Source: Mucilaginibacter sp. SJ
Lineage (GTDB): Bacteria; Bacteroidota; Bacteroidia; Sphingobacteriales; Sphingobacteriaceae
Assembly (NCBI RefSeq): GCF_028993635.1
Contig: NZ_CP118631.1
Location: 2,728,001-2,792,000, forward strand
Reading direction: 5' to 3'
Length of the DNA: 64,000 nt
In this document: one piece after another, positions 1 through 7,118 of the stretch
Position numbering within the stretch: position 1 is the first letter of the stretch
Layout of the letters: each line of letters opens with the position of its first letter
Program-made: the position numbers and the translations under genes
Notes under the pieces: generated by a model
Seen by the model: only the letters and a program-made list of their open reading frames with translations
The model's database searches: none
What the model was told of the DNA's origin: nothing

Positions 1-693
1 AAACTCAAGTTCTTTTTGCTTATCGGTAACATTAAAAATTACTACCTCATGCTTATTAAACTTTAAATGCTGAATTGCCGCAAATAAAGCTTGCTGCTTT
101 TCCATATCCAGGTTATTCTCCAGCATATCGCTAAAAATGATCACCAACGAGCGCTGGTGAATTTCCTGGGCTATATGATGCAGTACATTGGTGATATTGG
201 TTTGGGTATTTGCTTTAGGGCTGGCATACATTTTTTCCAGTTCGGCATATAAATAAAACAGGTGCGTAGTTGTTGATTTTGCCGCGCTGATCCAGTCTAT
301 TTTATCCGAAAAAAGGCAAAGTCCAAAAGCGTCACGTTGTTTTTTAAACAGGTACATGAGCGATGCTATGGCATAAACAGAAAACTGAAGTTTATTAGTA
401 CCCGTTTCAGGAAAGTTCATGGATGATGAAGTATCCAGCAGCAAAAAACAGCGAAGATTAGTTTCCTCTTCAAACTGCTTTACAAACAATTTATCGGTAC
501 GGGCCAGCAGCTTCCAGTCGATATTTTTTACCGATTCGCCATTATTGTACAAACGGTGCTCGGCAAACTCCACAGAAAAGCCGTGAAAAGGACTTTGGTG
601 CAGGCCGGTGATAAAGCCTTCAACCACCTGTCGGGCCAGCAACTCGAGATTGGCCAGTTGCCTTATTTGCTGATCATCGTTTAATTTGGGCAT
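1..693 (-). CDS. DUF58 domain protein, 3' part cut by window edge
   Basis: The first 231 codons are visible, starting at an ATG at 693 and running off the left edge. The visible part holds the DUF58 signature: a conserved N-terminal stretch (HRLYNNGESVKNIDWKLLAR, residues about 47-66) followed by a vWA-like fold with a MIDAS-type LDTSSSM motif and a hydrophobic strand LVIIFSD. DUF58 proteins are usually encoded beside MoxR AAA ATPases and vWA/BatA-type membrane proteins in Bacteroidota stress or assembly operons; those partners would lie left of the window, so this is inference. A terminator at 710-741 separates the gene from trxA, so it is probably transcribed independently. Confidence 0.85.
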   Translation of the reverse strand, partial: MPKLNDDQQIRQLANLELLARQVVEGFITGLHQSPFHGFSVEFAEHRLYNNGESVKNIDWKLLARTDKLFVKQFEEETNLRCFLLLDTSSSMNFPETGTNKLQFSVYAIASLMYLFKKQRDAFGLCLFSDKIDWISAAKSTTTHLFYLYAELEKMYASPKANTQTNITNVLHHIAQEIHQRSLVIIFSDMLENNLDMEKQQALFAAIQHLKFNKHEVVIFNVTDKQKELEF

Positions 694-709
694 AGGCTAA
701 TATAGGCAT

Positions 710-741
710 AAAAAAAGCGCTGCAAAATTGCAACGCCTTTT
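710..741 (-). terminator. Rho-independent terminator after trxA
   Basis: Read on the minus strand, GGCGTTGCA pairs with TGCAGCGC (one wobble) and is followed by seven T. It lies about 55 nt past the trxA stop and just upstream of the DUF58 start. Confidence 0.7.
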
Positions 742-795
742 CAAAAAATATGTTGTGTTAATGCTACAATGTGTAGCATTAAATAAGCTTAAGGG

Positions 796-1116
796 TTATG
801 CTAACTGTTTTACCAGTTTATCAGTTAATACTGATTTTGGCACAGCACCGATTTGTTTATCCACAATTTCGCCATTTTTGAAGAACAATAAGGCAGGGAT
901 GTTACGGATACCGTATTTTACAGATATGCCTGGGTTGTTGTCAACGTCTACTTTACCAACAACAGCTTTGCCTTCATATTCTTTTGCAATATCTTCAACT
1001 ACCGGACCTACCATCCTACACGGACCACACCATTCTGCCCAAAAGTCAATTAATACCGGTTTGTCTGATTTCAGGACAAGCTCGTCAAAGTTTGCATCAG
1101 TTATTTCTAAAGCCAT
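796..1116 (-). CDS. trxA: Thioredoxin
   Basis: A 106-residue cytoplasmic thioredoxin, the standard family length. The active site WCGPC has Cys30 and Cys33; the cis-proline segment (NIPALLFF) and the terminal KQLA helix are intact. Its family role is to reduce protein disulfides and recycle ribonucleotide reductase and peroxiredoxins at the expense of NADPH through thioredoxin reductase. There is no signal peptide, so it is cytoplasmic. It is probably monocistronic: a Bacteroidota promoter lies 30 nt upstream and a terminator follows. Confidence 0.97.
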   Translation of the reverse strand: MALEITDANFDELVLKSDKPVLIDFWAEWCGPCRMVGPVVEDIAKEYEGKAVVGKVDVDNNPGISVKYGIRNIPALLFFKNGEIVDKQIGAVPKSVLTDKLVKQLA

Positions 1117-1145
1117 GATTTCTATTTTTTTAAATTTTGTACTTA

Positions 1146-1177
1146 CAAATATATGCTATTCAAATTGCTTGCCACAA
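1146..1177 (-). promoter_or_regulatory. Bacteroidota-type promoter of trxA
   Basis: On the minus strand a -33 TTG (1175-1177) is followed after 21 nt by a -7 box TATATTTG (1146-1153). This matches the Bacteroidota consensus TTTG-N19-21-TAnnTTTG, 30 nt before the trxA ATG. Confidence 0.65.
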
Positions 1178-1371
1178 GTGTACTACTGACAATGTGACAA
1201 TTATATTATTATAATCCATGCACTTAACTCGGGTATGACCATTTGTCGCATTTACACCCTCAAATACAGTTTTGCGACATGACGTATTAACACAAATTAC
1301 CTGTTTCCGAACGATATTTACAACTACACCGGCGGGTTACTTTTTAACATTGGCGGTATTAATTAACATTA

Positions 1372-1507
1372 ATTGTCTGAATCAGAATTTACAAAATTAA
1401 AAAATTAACAGAATGAACTGTTTAGTAAGGAAGCGACTTGTATAATTTGCTGAATCTGCTAAGTATTCTGAAAATTCACTAATTCTGTAAATTCTGATTC
1501 AGACAAT
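1372..1507. repeat. Long inverted repeat with TGTCTGAATCAGAATT ends
   Basis: The outer 22 bases at 1372-1393 are an exact reverse complement of 1486-1507, and similarity continues inward for about 45 bases per arm with an 8-9 nt internal rhythm (AGAATT-type units). A related copy lies at 27287-27378. No ORF is present. It occupies much of the 634-bp gap between trxA and the SDR gene. Confidence 0.8.
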
Positions 1508-1540
1508 CACGGCAATCATTAAATCAACAGATAATGACAT

Positions 1541-1623
1541 GGGCGTTGCCTGCGGCCAGGCTATCCGCTCATACGCCTGCAGGCATTGCGCTCGTGGCCG
1601 GTATCCGCTACTATCCTTAACGC
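1541..1623 (+). repeat. GGGCGTTGCC element, copy 1 of 3
   Basis: An 83-bp element that starts GGGCGTTGCC and ends CTATCCTTAACGC, with a central palindrome CGCCTGCAGGC. Near-identical copies lie at 27197-27281 and 56413-56497, all on the plus strand and all intergenic. It is non-coding; function unknown. Confidence 0.85.
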
Positions 1624-1750
1624 AAAAAAGCGATAAATGTAAATTCATCGCTCTTCTATTTTATATTTTATAAAGTCTCCCCTTCAGGGAGAGATTATTC
1701 GCAATTAATTTGTTTTGGTGCCCATGAGGGCTACGCCGTTTAGAGGGGGC

Positions 1751-2515
1751 TTATGCACCTTTCAAAGTGGCCATACCGCCATCTGCAATCAATTCAGCAC
1801 CGGTTATAAATGTTGAATCATCAGAAGCGAAGAAAGTAACTGTTTTGGCAATTTCTTCGGCCAAACCAAAACGGCCCATCGGGATCTGTTTTATCAGTTC
1901 GGAACCCATGCCTTCTAATTGTTCCTGGGTTAAACCTAATTTATCGGCAGTATGTAAAGGTGTTACAACAGGGCCAGGGCTTACAGAGTTAACCCTGATG
2001 CGACGAGGCAACAATTCGGCCGAAATGTTTTTAGCTAATGAAAGCAATGCTGCTTTACTTGCTGCATAAACAGTTGCCCCGGCCATACCAATATGTGCGT
2101 TTATAGAAGTATTAAGGATGATAGAACCACCACCATTAATTAAAGGTAACAATTGCTGAATGCTGAAATAAGCACCTTTAAAGTTGATGTTCATGATATC
2201 ATCAAACATCTGCTCGCTCATTTGCTCTGTTGAATTAAACTGACCGATACCTGCGTTAACAAATACGATGTCAATTTTTTCGGCAATGGCTTTTACTTTT
2301 TCGCCAAGTTGTTTTACCTGGTTCATGTCGCCGCTGTCGGCAATTACGCCTTTTGCATCGGCACCAAGTGTTTCAAGTGCTTCGTTGATTGATTTTTGAT
2401 TCCTGCCGGTGATGATCACTTTTGCACCTTGTGCGATGAATTCCTGTGCTGTGGCCAGGCCTATACCACTGTTGCCGCCTGTTATTACTGCTGTTTTTCC
2501 TTGTAACTTTTTCAT
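1751..2515 (-). CDS. SDR-family NAD(P)-dependent oxidoreductase
   Basis: A 254-residue classical short-chain dehydrogenase. The Rossmann motif TGGNSGIG is at residues about 11-18, NAG at about 87-89, the catalytic Ser follows in ILNTSIN, and YAASK supplies Tyr and Lys; the C-terminal GGM ending is typical. The substrate cannot be predicted. The ORF is open for 53 more codons upstream, but a promoter (TACATTTG at 2536-2543) sits inside that extension, so the ATG at 2515 is chosen. It is divergent from the HxlR regulator at 2648, the usual arrangement for a quinone- or aldehyde-responsive oxidoreductase controlled by its neighbour (inference). Confidence 0.92.
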   Translation of the reverse strand: MKKLQGKTAVITGGNSGIGLATAQEFIAQGAKVIITGRNQKSINEALETLGADAKGVIADSGDMNQVKQLGEKVKAIAEKIDIVFVNAGIGQFNSTEQMSEQMFDDIMNINFKGAYFSIQQLLPLINGGGSIILNTSINAHIGMAGATVYAASKAALLSLAKNISAELLPRRIRVNSVSPGPVVTPLHTADKLGLTQEQLEGMGSELIKQIPMGRFGLAEEIAKTVTFFASDDSTFITGAELIADGGMATLKGA

Positions 2516-2535
2516 TATCTTTGTTATTGATACAT

Positions 2536-2566
2536 CAAATGTACAGTGAGTTACAGCTCCCCACAA
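2536..2566 (-). promoter_or_regulatory. Promoter of the SDR gene
   Basis: The minus strand carries TTG (2564-2566), a 20-nt spacer and TACATTTG (2536-2543), 20 nt before the ATG at 2515. This fits the Bacteroidota consensus and decides the SDR start. Confidence 0.7.
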
Positions 2567-2569
2567 GAA

Positions 2570-2587
2570 TGCACCATTTTGTGTGCA
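2570..2587. promoter_or_regulatory. Candidate operator for the HxlR regulator
   Basis: TGCAC (2570-2574) and GTGCA (2583-2587) form an inverted repeat with centres 13 bp apart, directly upstream of the SDR -33 element and inside the divergent SDR/HxlR gap. Its position suits a dimeric winged-helix regulator; binding is inferred only. Confidence 0.4.
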
Positions 2588-2647
2588 ACATACTTTTTGG
2601 TAGGTTATGAGCCGGTTTGATGCAATCGACATATCGCTTTTTTCATT

Positions 2648-3058
2648 ATGACAAAAAACAGACATTCCGATCACTCCTGCACTATGGCAGCAGCTCTAAG
2701 TGTGATTAGTGGTAAGTGGAAACTGAGTATAATAAACCAATTATTAACCGGCCAGAAGCGTTACAGTGAGATAAACCGGGCAATCCCCGGCATGACCGAA
2801 AAGATGCTTTCACAACAAATTCGCGAACTGGAAGAAGACGGCATAGTATCCCGCCATATTTTTCCCGAAGTACCGCCAAGGGTTGAATATTCCCTCACTC
2901 CCATCGGCCAGGAGTTATCATCTATATTTTACACCCTCGAAAGATGGGGCAGCCATTACATGACCGTTACTAACGCCAACGGTGAAGTGGTTCAGCCAGA
3001 TTATACTTGTTATACTTTGGTTAAACAGGATGATGAGGTGGTGAGAGTGGAAGTGTAA
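2648..3058 (+). CDS. HxlR-family winged-helix transcriptional regulator
   Basis: 136 residues matching the HxlR family: the SGKWKLSI motif at about 21-28, a winged helix (YSEINRAIPGMTEKMLSQQI recognition region) and a wing with PRVEYSLTPIG. A single Cys11 precedes the GKWK motif; in HxlR relatives such as YodB and QorR a cysteine at this position senses oxidants or quinones, so a redox switch is plausible. It is transcribed away from the SDR gene across a 132-bp gap with an inverted repeat, which suggests control of that oxidoreductase and of itself. Confidence 0.9.
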   Translation: MTKNRHSDHSCTMAAALSVISGKWKLSIINQLLTGQKRYSEINRAIPGMTEKMLSQQIRELEEDGIVSRHIFPEVPPRVEYSLTPIGQELSSIFYTLERWGSHYMTVTNANGEVVQPDYTCYTLVKQDDEVVRVEV

Positions 3059-3076
3059 CACAGCTTTAAGATCCTT

Positions 3077-3097
3077 GCGCTCGTTTATAACGAGCGC
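3077..3097. repeat. GCGCTCGTT palindrome, copy 1
   Basis: A perfect 9-bp stem (GCGCTCGTT and AACGAGCGC) around TAT, followed by GAGTTAAAGATCGCTTC. The same palindrome with loop ACA and a related tail is at 25980-26000, and half copies are near 25933 and 50565. There is no T-run, so it is treated as an interspersed palindrome rather than a terminator. Confidence 0.7.
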
Positions 3098-3139
3098 GAG
3101 TTAAAGATCGCTTCTTTTCTTGAAATGACGACAATATTT

Positions 3140-3313
3140 TTAATTATCTTGAGATTGATCATCAGAACGGCATCTCATTTTGACTTTTACTTCTTCCCAA
3201 GGAATACCTTTCTCCTTCCCGCTTTCATAATCATCAACGCGCCATTGCATTTCATTTACAAAATCTTCATCATCCCAATGATCTTGTGGTTCGTTTTGAT
3301 TCTTTTCTTCCAT
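3140..3313 (-). CDS. Small acidic protein resembling addiction-module antitoxin C-terminus
   Basis: A 57-codon ORF that starts at ATG 3313 and ends at TAA 3140, 13 bp downstream of dnaE on the same strand. The segment RVDDYESGKEKGIPWEEVK (residues about 25-43) is the hallmark of small 'addiction module component' antitoxins (TIGR02574-like), whose C-terminus reads E-G-x-S/P-WEEVK; the usual N-terminal dimerisation part is shortened here. No ParE/RelE-type toxin is encoded beside it. It may be an orphan antitoxin, a decayed module or an unrelated DnaE-linked protein. The plus-strand ORF over the same bases is very Phe/Ile-rich and looks like its antisense shadow. Confidence 0.6.
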   Translation of the reverse strand: MEEKNQNEPQDHWDDEDFVNEMQWRVDDYESGKEKGIPWEEVKVKMRCRSDDQSQDN

Positions 3314-3326
3314 GGTAGAAAACTTT

Positions 3327-6300
3327 TTAACTCAGCACCGGTTCTTCATTAGTTAAACTATGTATCCCTGCCATAAAATCATCGCTTGGGTTTACCTTGA
3401 ATGATTTGGATGACAGTTCAACCAGCATTACCTCTTCCCTATCCCTGATCTGGAAACGAAGCTTACAGTTTTTTACCGGGTACTTTTGGTTATTATCATC
3501 AATCATGTGTTGAATATCATCAAGCAGTTTGCTGTTAAGCATGTTCATATCAATGCAAACCGTTAATGATTTGGTGAGCTTATCACGCATTTCTGATAGC
3601 AGGTCCATCACCGCTATGCGCAGGTCCCAGTTATCTTTCTGGCGGAATTTTTCTTCGATAGTTCCTTTAATATGCAGGAAGTATCCCTCCATCATCATAT
3701 TACGGAACTTCACATAGTCATCGCCAAACAGCGCAAACTCGTACGATTCATTGTAATCTTCAAACACAAAGGTACCGAATGGCTTACCCGTTTTGGTCAT
3801 TTTATGCTGAACGCTTGATACAAGGCCGCCTATCCTTAACTCGCCGCGACGGCGTAGTTCATTGAACGCGGCCGTTACATCTTCGCCACCTTCCCCCGAG
3901 CGGGCTTTTTGCATCAGTTTCAGGTCGCTGATGGTGGCATTACAGAAGCGTTTAAGCTCAACTTTATAATTATCCAACGGGTGACCGGTTAAATAGATCC
4001 CGATTACCATTTTCTCGTACTTCAGCTTTTCTATCAGCGGCCATTCTTCAACATCGGGCATAGCCGGCTCAGGTACATATGACGCTACCGAACCGCCAAA
4101 TAACGACGATTGCGAGCTGCTTTGCACGTTTTGATAATCATTGGCGTACTTAATGAGCCGTTCAACACCGGTTAAGGTGCCCAGCTCAGTTTTGGCAAAA
4201 AATTGTGAGCGGGCTATCCCAAAACCATCGAACGCACCACCATAAACCAGATTTTCGTACGATTTACGGTTAACGCTACGCGTATTTGAGCGCCGTGCAA
4301 AATCATACACCGTTTCAAACGGACCGTTGGCATTACGTTCTTCAATGATACTTTCTACCGCTTTATCACCCACACCTTTTACACCGGTTAAACCAAAGCG
4401 CACCTGCCCACGTTTATTCACCGCAAAGGCCATGTCCGACTCGTTAATATCCGGCCCCAAAACCTCGACGCCCATACGGCGACATTCCTCCATAAAGAAG
4501 GTAATTTTTTCAATGTTATTCTGGTTATTTAAAACCGCCGCCATATACTCTGACGGGTAATGCGCTTTTAAATAAGCTGTTTGGTATGCCACGAAAGCGT
4601 AGCATGTTGAGTGCGATTTATTGAACGCGTACTGGGCAAATGCCTTCCAGTCGGTCCAGATTTTGGTAAGCTTATCTTTTGGATGGCCTTTAGCTACCGC
4701 CCCATCCATAAACTGGGCTTCCATCTTGTTCAATACCTCAATCTGCTTTTTACCCATCGCCTTACGCAAAACGTCGGCATCACCTTTACTAAATCCGGCT
4801 AACTTTTGCGACAGAAGCATCACCTGTTCCTGGTATACGGTAATACCATAGGTTTCGCCAAGGTATTCCTCCATGTCGGGCAAGTCGAACACTATCGGCT
4901 CGCGGCCATGCTTACGGGATATAAAGTTTGGAATGTACTCTATCGGCCCCGGACGGTAAAGGGCATTCATGGCTATCAAGTCTTCAAACTTATCGGGCTT
5001 AAGCTCGCGCAGGTACATTTGCATACCGTCACTTTCAAACTGGAAAGTACCATTGGTATCGCCACGCTGATAAAGCTCGTAAGTTTTAAGGTCATCAAGC
5101 GGAATGTAATCGATATCTATCACCACACCGTGATTTTGCTTGATCATGCGCAGGGCATCCTTAATAATGGTAAGGGTCTTCAAACCCAAAAAGTCCATCT
5201 TAATAACACCTGCGTCTTCGATTACACGTCCGTCATATTGGGTAACCAGCAGGTCCGAATCTTTGGCAGTAGCTACCGGTACAATATCGGTCAAATCGTA
5301 CGGGGCAATAATGATCCCCGCGGCGTGTACACCGGTATTACGTACCGAACCCTCCAGCTTTTCGGCTTCGCGAAGTACCTGGGCTTTAAGATCGTTGCCG
5401 TTTAGGATCTCTTTTAGTTCGGGTACTTGCTCAATAGCATCCTTCAGGGTGATACCCAGCGTTTCGGGTACCAGCTTCTTCATAGCACTTACATCGGCCA
5501 GTGGCATATCAAGCACACGGCCTACGTCCTGGATACTGGTACGGGCAGCCATGGAACCATAGGTGATGATCTGCGCCACCTGGTTTTTACCATATTTATC
5601 AACCACGTAGTCAATAACCCGTTGGCGACCGGCATCGTCAAAGTCCGTATCAATATCGGGCATCGATTTACGGTCGGGGTTCAGGAACCTCTCAAACAGG
5701 AGATTGTACTTCATCGGGTCGATATTGGTGATCCCGGTACAGTAAGCCACCACCGATCCCGCCGCCGAACCACGGCCCGGGCCAATGAACACGCCCATAT
5801 CACGACCAGCCCTGATAAAGTCGGCCACGATAAGGAAGTACCCTGCAAAACCCATAGTACGAATGGTGAACAACTCAAAGTTGATCCGCTCTTCGGTCTC
5901 CGGGCTAATATCTCTGTAACGTTCCTTAGCACCCATAAAAGTTAGATGCTTTAGGTATTCCCATTGGTTTAGGGTATCGGCATCGTGTGTTTTATGGATC
6001 TTAAATTCGTCGGGGATAACGTAATTGGGCAGCAGGATATCGCGTTTCAGTTTTAGCGTCTCTACCTTATCAACAATTTCGTTGGTATTATCCAATGATT
6101 CGGGCAGGTCATGGAACAATTGTCCCATTTCTTCCTGGGTTTTAAAATAAAACTGATCATTGGGAAAACCGAAACGATAACCTTTACCACCCTCTTCGTC
6201 GGTAGCAATTGGGGTGCTTTGCATATCACCTGTATTTACGCAAAGCAAAATATCATGCGCGTTCGAGTCCTGCTGATCCACATAATGCGAATCGTTTGAG

Positions 6301-6911
6301 CAGATCACTTTTACGTTATACTTTTTAGCATACGTAAGCAACACATTATTAATAGTTTGCTGTTCGGGGATCTCGTGGCGTTGCAGCTCGATATAAAAAT
6401 CCTCGCCGAACAGATCAAGCCACCATCTGAATTCTTTCTCAGCGTTCTCAGGTGTATCCCTTAAAATTGCCTGCGGAACCGATGCACCTATGCAGCAGGT
6501 AGTAGCAATAATGCCCTCATGATATTTTAAGATCAGTTCCTTATCAATACGGGGCCATTTACTATACAGCCCTTCCATATACCCCAACGAGCATAGCTTT
6601 ACCAGGTTTTTATAACCTGTAGGGTTTTTAGCCAACATGAGCTGGTGGCGCCGAACATCCTTATTTTCTTTGGTGAACTGCTTTTTATGCCTGTCTTCAA
6701 CCACGTAAAATTCGCAGCCTACAATGGGTTTTACATTGTGCTTGCCGGCTTCGGCCACAAACTTAAATACGCCGAACATATTACCATGATCAGTAATAGC
6801 AAGGGCCTTCATTCCGTCCTTAGCGGCTTTTTTATACAGCTTGGATATATCGGCTGCCCCATCAAGCAATGAGAACTGGGTATGTACGTGGAGGTGAGAA
6901 AAATCAGGCAT
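3327..6911 (-). CDS. dnaE: DNA polymerase III alpha subunit
   Basis: 1194 residues, normal length for DnaE1. An N-terminal PHP domain begins HLHVHTQFSLLDGA and contains AITDHGNMFG; the palm carries PDIDTDFDD near residue 415-425 with the catalytic aspartates, preceded by GPGRGSAAGS; finger, helix-hairpin-helix and OB-fold regions follow (IGGLVSSVQHKMTKTGKPFG). It is the replicative chain-elongating subunit working with the beta clamp and loader. A -7 box TAACTTTG lies 35 nt upstream of the ATG. The only same-strand companion is the 57-residue ORF 13 bp downstream. Confidence 0.98.
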   Translation of the reverse strand: MPDFSHLHVHTQFSLLDGAADISKLYKKAAKDGMKALAITDHGNMFGVFKFVAEAGKHNVKPIVGCEFYVVEDRHKKQFTKENKDVRRHQLMLAKNPTGYKNLVKLCSLGYMEGLYSKWPRIDKELILKYHEGIIATTCCIGASVPQAILRDTPENAEKEFRWWLDLFGEDFYIELQRHEIPEQQTINNVLLTYAKKYNVKVICSNDSHYVDQQDSNAHDILLCVNTGDMQSTPIATDEEGGKGYRFGFPNDQFYFKTQEEMGQLFHDLPESLDNTNEIVDKVETLKLKRDILLPNYVIPDEFKIHKTHDADTLNQWEYLKHLTFMGAKERYRDISPETEERINFELFTIRTMGFAGYFLIVADFIRAGRDMGVFIGPGRGSAAGSVVAYCTGITNIDPMKYNLLFERFLNPDRKSMPDIDTDFDDAGRQRVIDYVVDKYGKNQVAQIITYGSMAARTSIQDVGRVLDMPLADVSAMKKLVPETLGITLKDAIEQVPELKEILNGNDLKAQVLREAEKLEGSVRNTGVHAAGIIIAPYDLTDIVPVATAKDSDLLVTQYDGRVIEDAGVIKMDFLGLKTLTIIKDALRMIKQNHGVVIDIDYIPLDDLKTYELYQRGDTNGTFQFESDGMQMYLRELKPDKFEDLIAMNALYRPGPIEYIPNFISRKHGREPIVFDLPDMEEYLGETYGITVYQEQVMLLSQKLAGFSKGDADVLRKAMGKKQIEVLNKMEAQFMDGAVAKGHPKDKLTKIWTDWKAFAQYAFNKSHSTCYAFVAYQTAYLKAHYPSEYMAAVLNNQNNIEKITFFMEECRRMGVEVLGPDINESDMAFAVNKRGQVRFGLTGVKGVGDKAVESIIEERNANGPFETVYDFARRSNTRSVNRKSYENLVYGGAFDGFGIARSQFFAKTELGTLTGVERLIKYANDYQNVQSSSQSSLFGGSVASYVPEPAMPDVEEWPLIEKLKYEKMVIGIYLTGHPLDNYKVELKRFCNATISDLKLMQKARSGEGGEDVTAAFNELRRRGELRIGGLVSSVQHKMTKTGKPFGTFVFEDYNESYEFALFGDDYVKFRNMMMEGYFLHIKGTIEEKFRQKDNWDLRIAVMDLLSEMRDKLTKSLTVCIDMNMLNSKLLDDIQHMIDDNNQKYPVKNCKLRFQIRDREEVMLVELSSKSFKVNPSDDFMAGIHSLTNEEPVLS

Positions 6912-6945
6912 AGTTAATCCGTTTCGACAAAATCTTTATGAAGTA

Positions 6946-6953
6946 CAAAGTTA
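6946..6953 (-). promoter_or_regulatory. -7 box of dnaE
   Basis: TAACTTTG on the minus strand is an exact TAnnTTTG match 35 nt before the dnaE ATG. No good -33 TTTG was found at standard spacing. Confidence 0.5.
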
Positions 6954-7118
6954 AAACAAGTTAGGGATGTAGACTGTTAAAAAGTAGCGCTGTGGAAATT
7001 TAATTAAAGCCGGCCCCATTTTGTAAATTATACAACAACATGCAGCGAACTGCTATACTTAGCATGTTATTTGTTTATATTGATCAACAGCATCTTCACC
7101 TTTGAAATACAAATACAA

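Noticed and set aside
728-1189. Plus-strand ORF of 153 codons over trxA
   Set aside because: It is antisense to a full-length thioredoxin and has no family resemblance.
2516-2674. 53-codon N-terminal extension of the SDR gene
   Set aside because: It overlaps the SDR promoter and the start of the HxlR gene; the SDR fold begins at the ATG at 2515.
3125-3352. Plus-strand 75-residue hydrophobic ORF
   Set aside because: It is the antisense shadow of the 57-residue antitoxin-like gene and the dnaE end; its Phe/Ile composition comes from antisense of acidic and charged codons.
4806-5405. 199-codon plus-strand ORF
   Set aside because: Entirely inside dnaE on the opposite strand, with no domain features.
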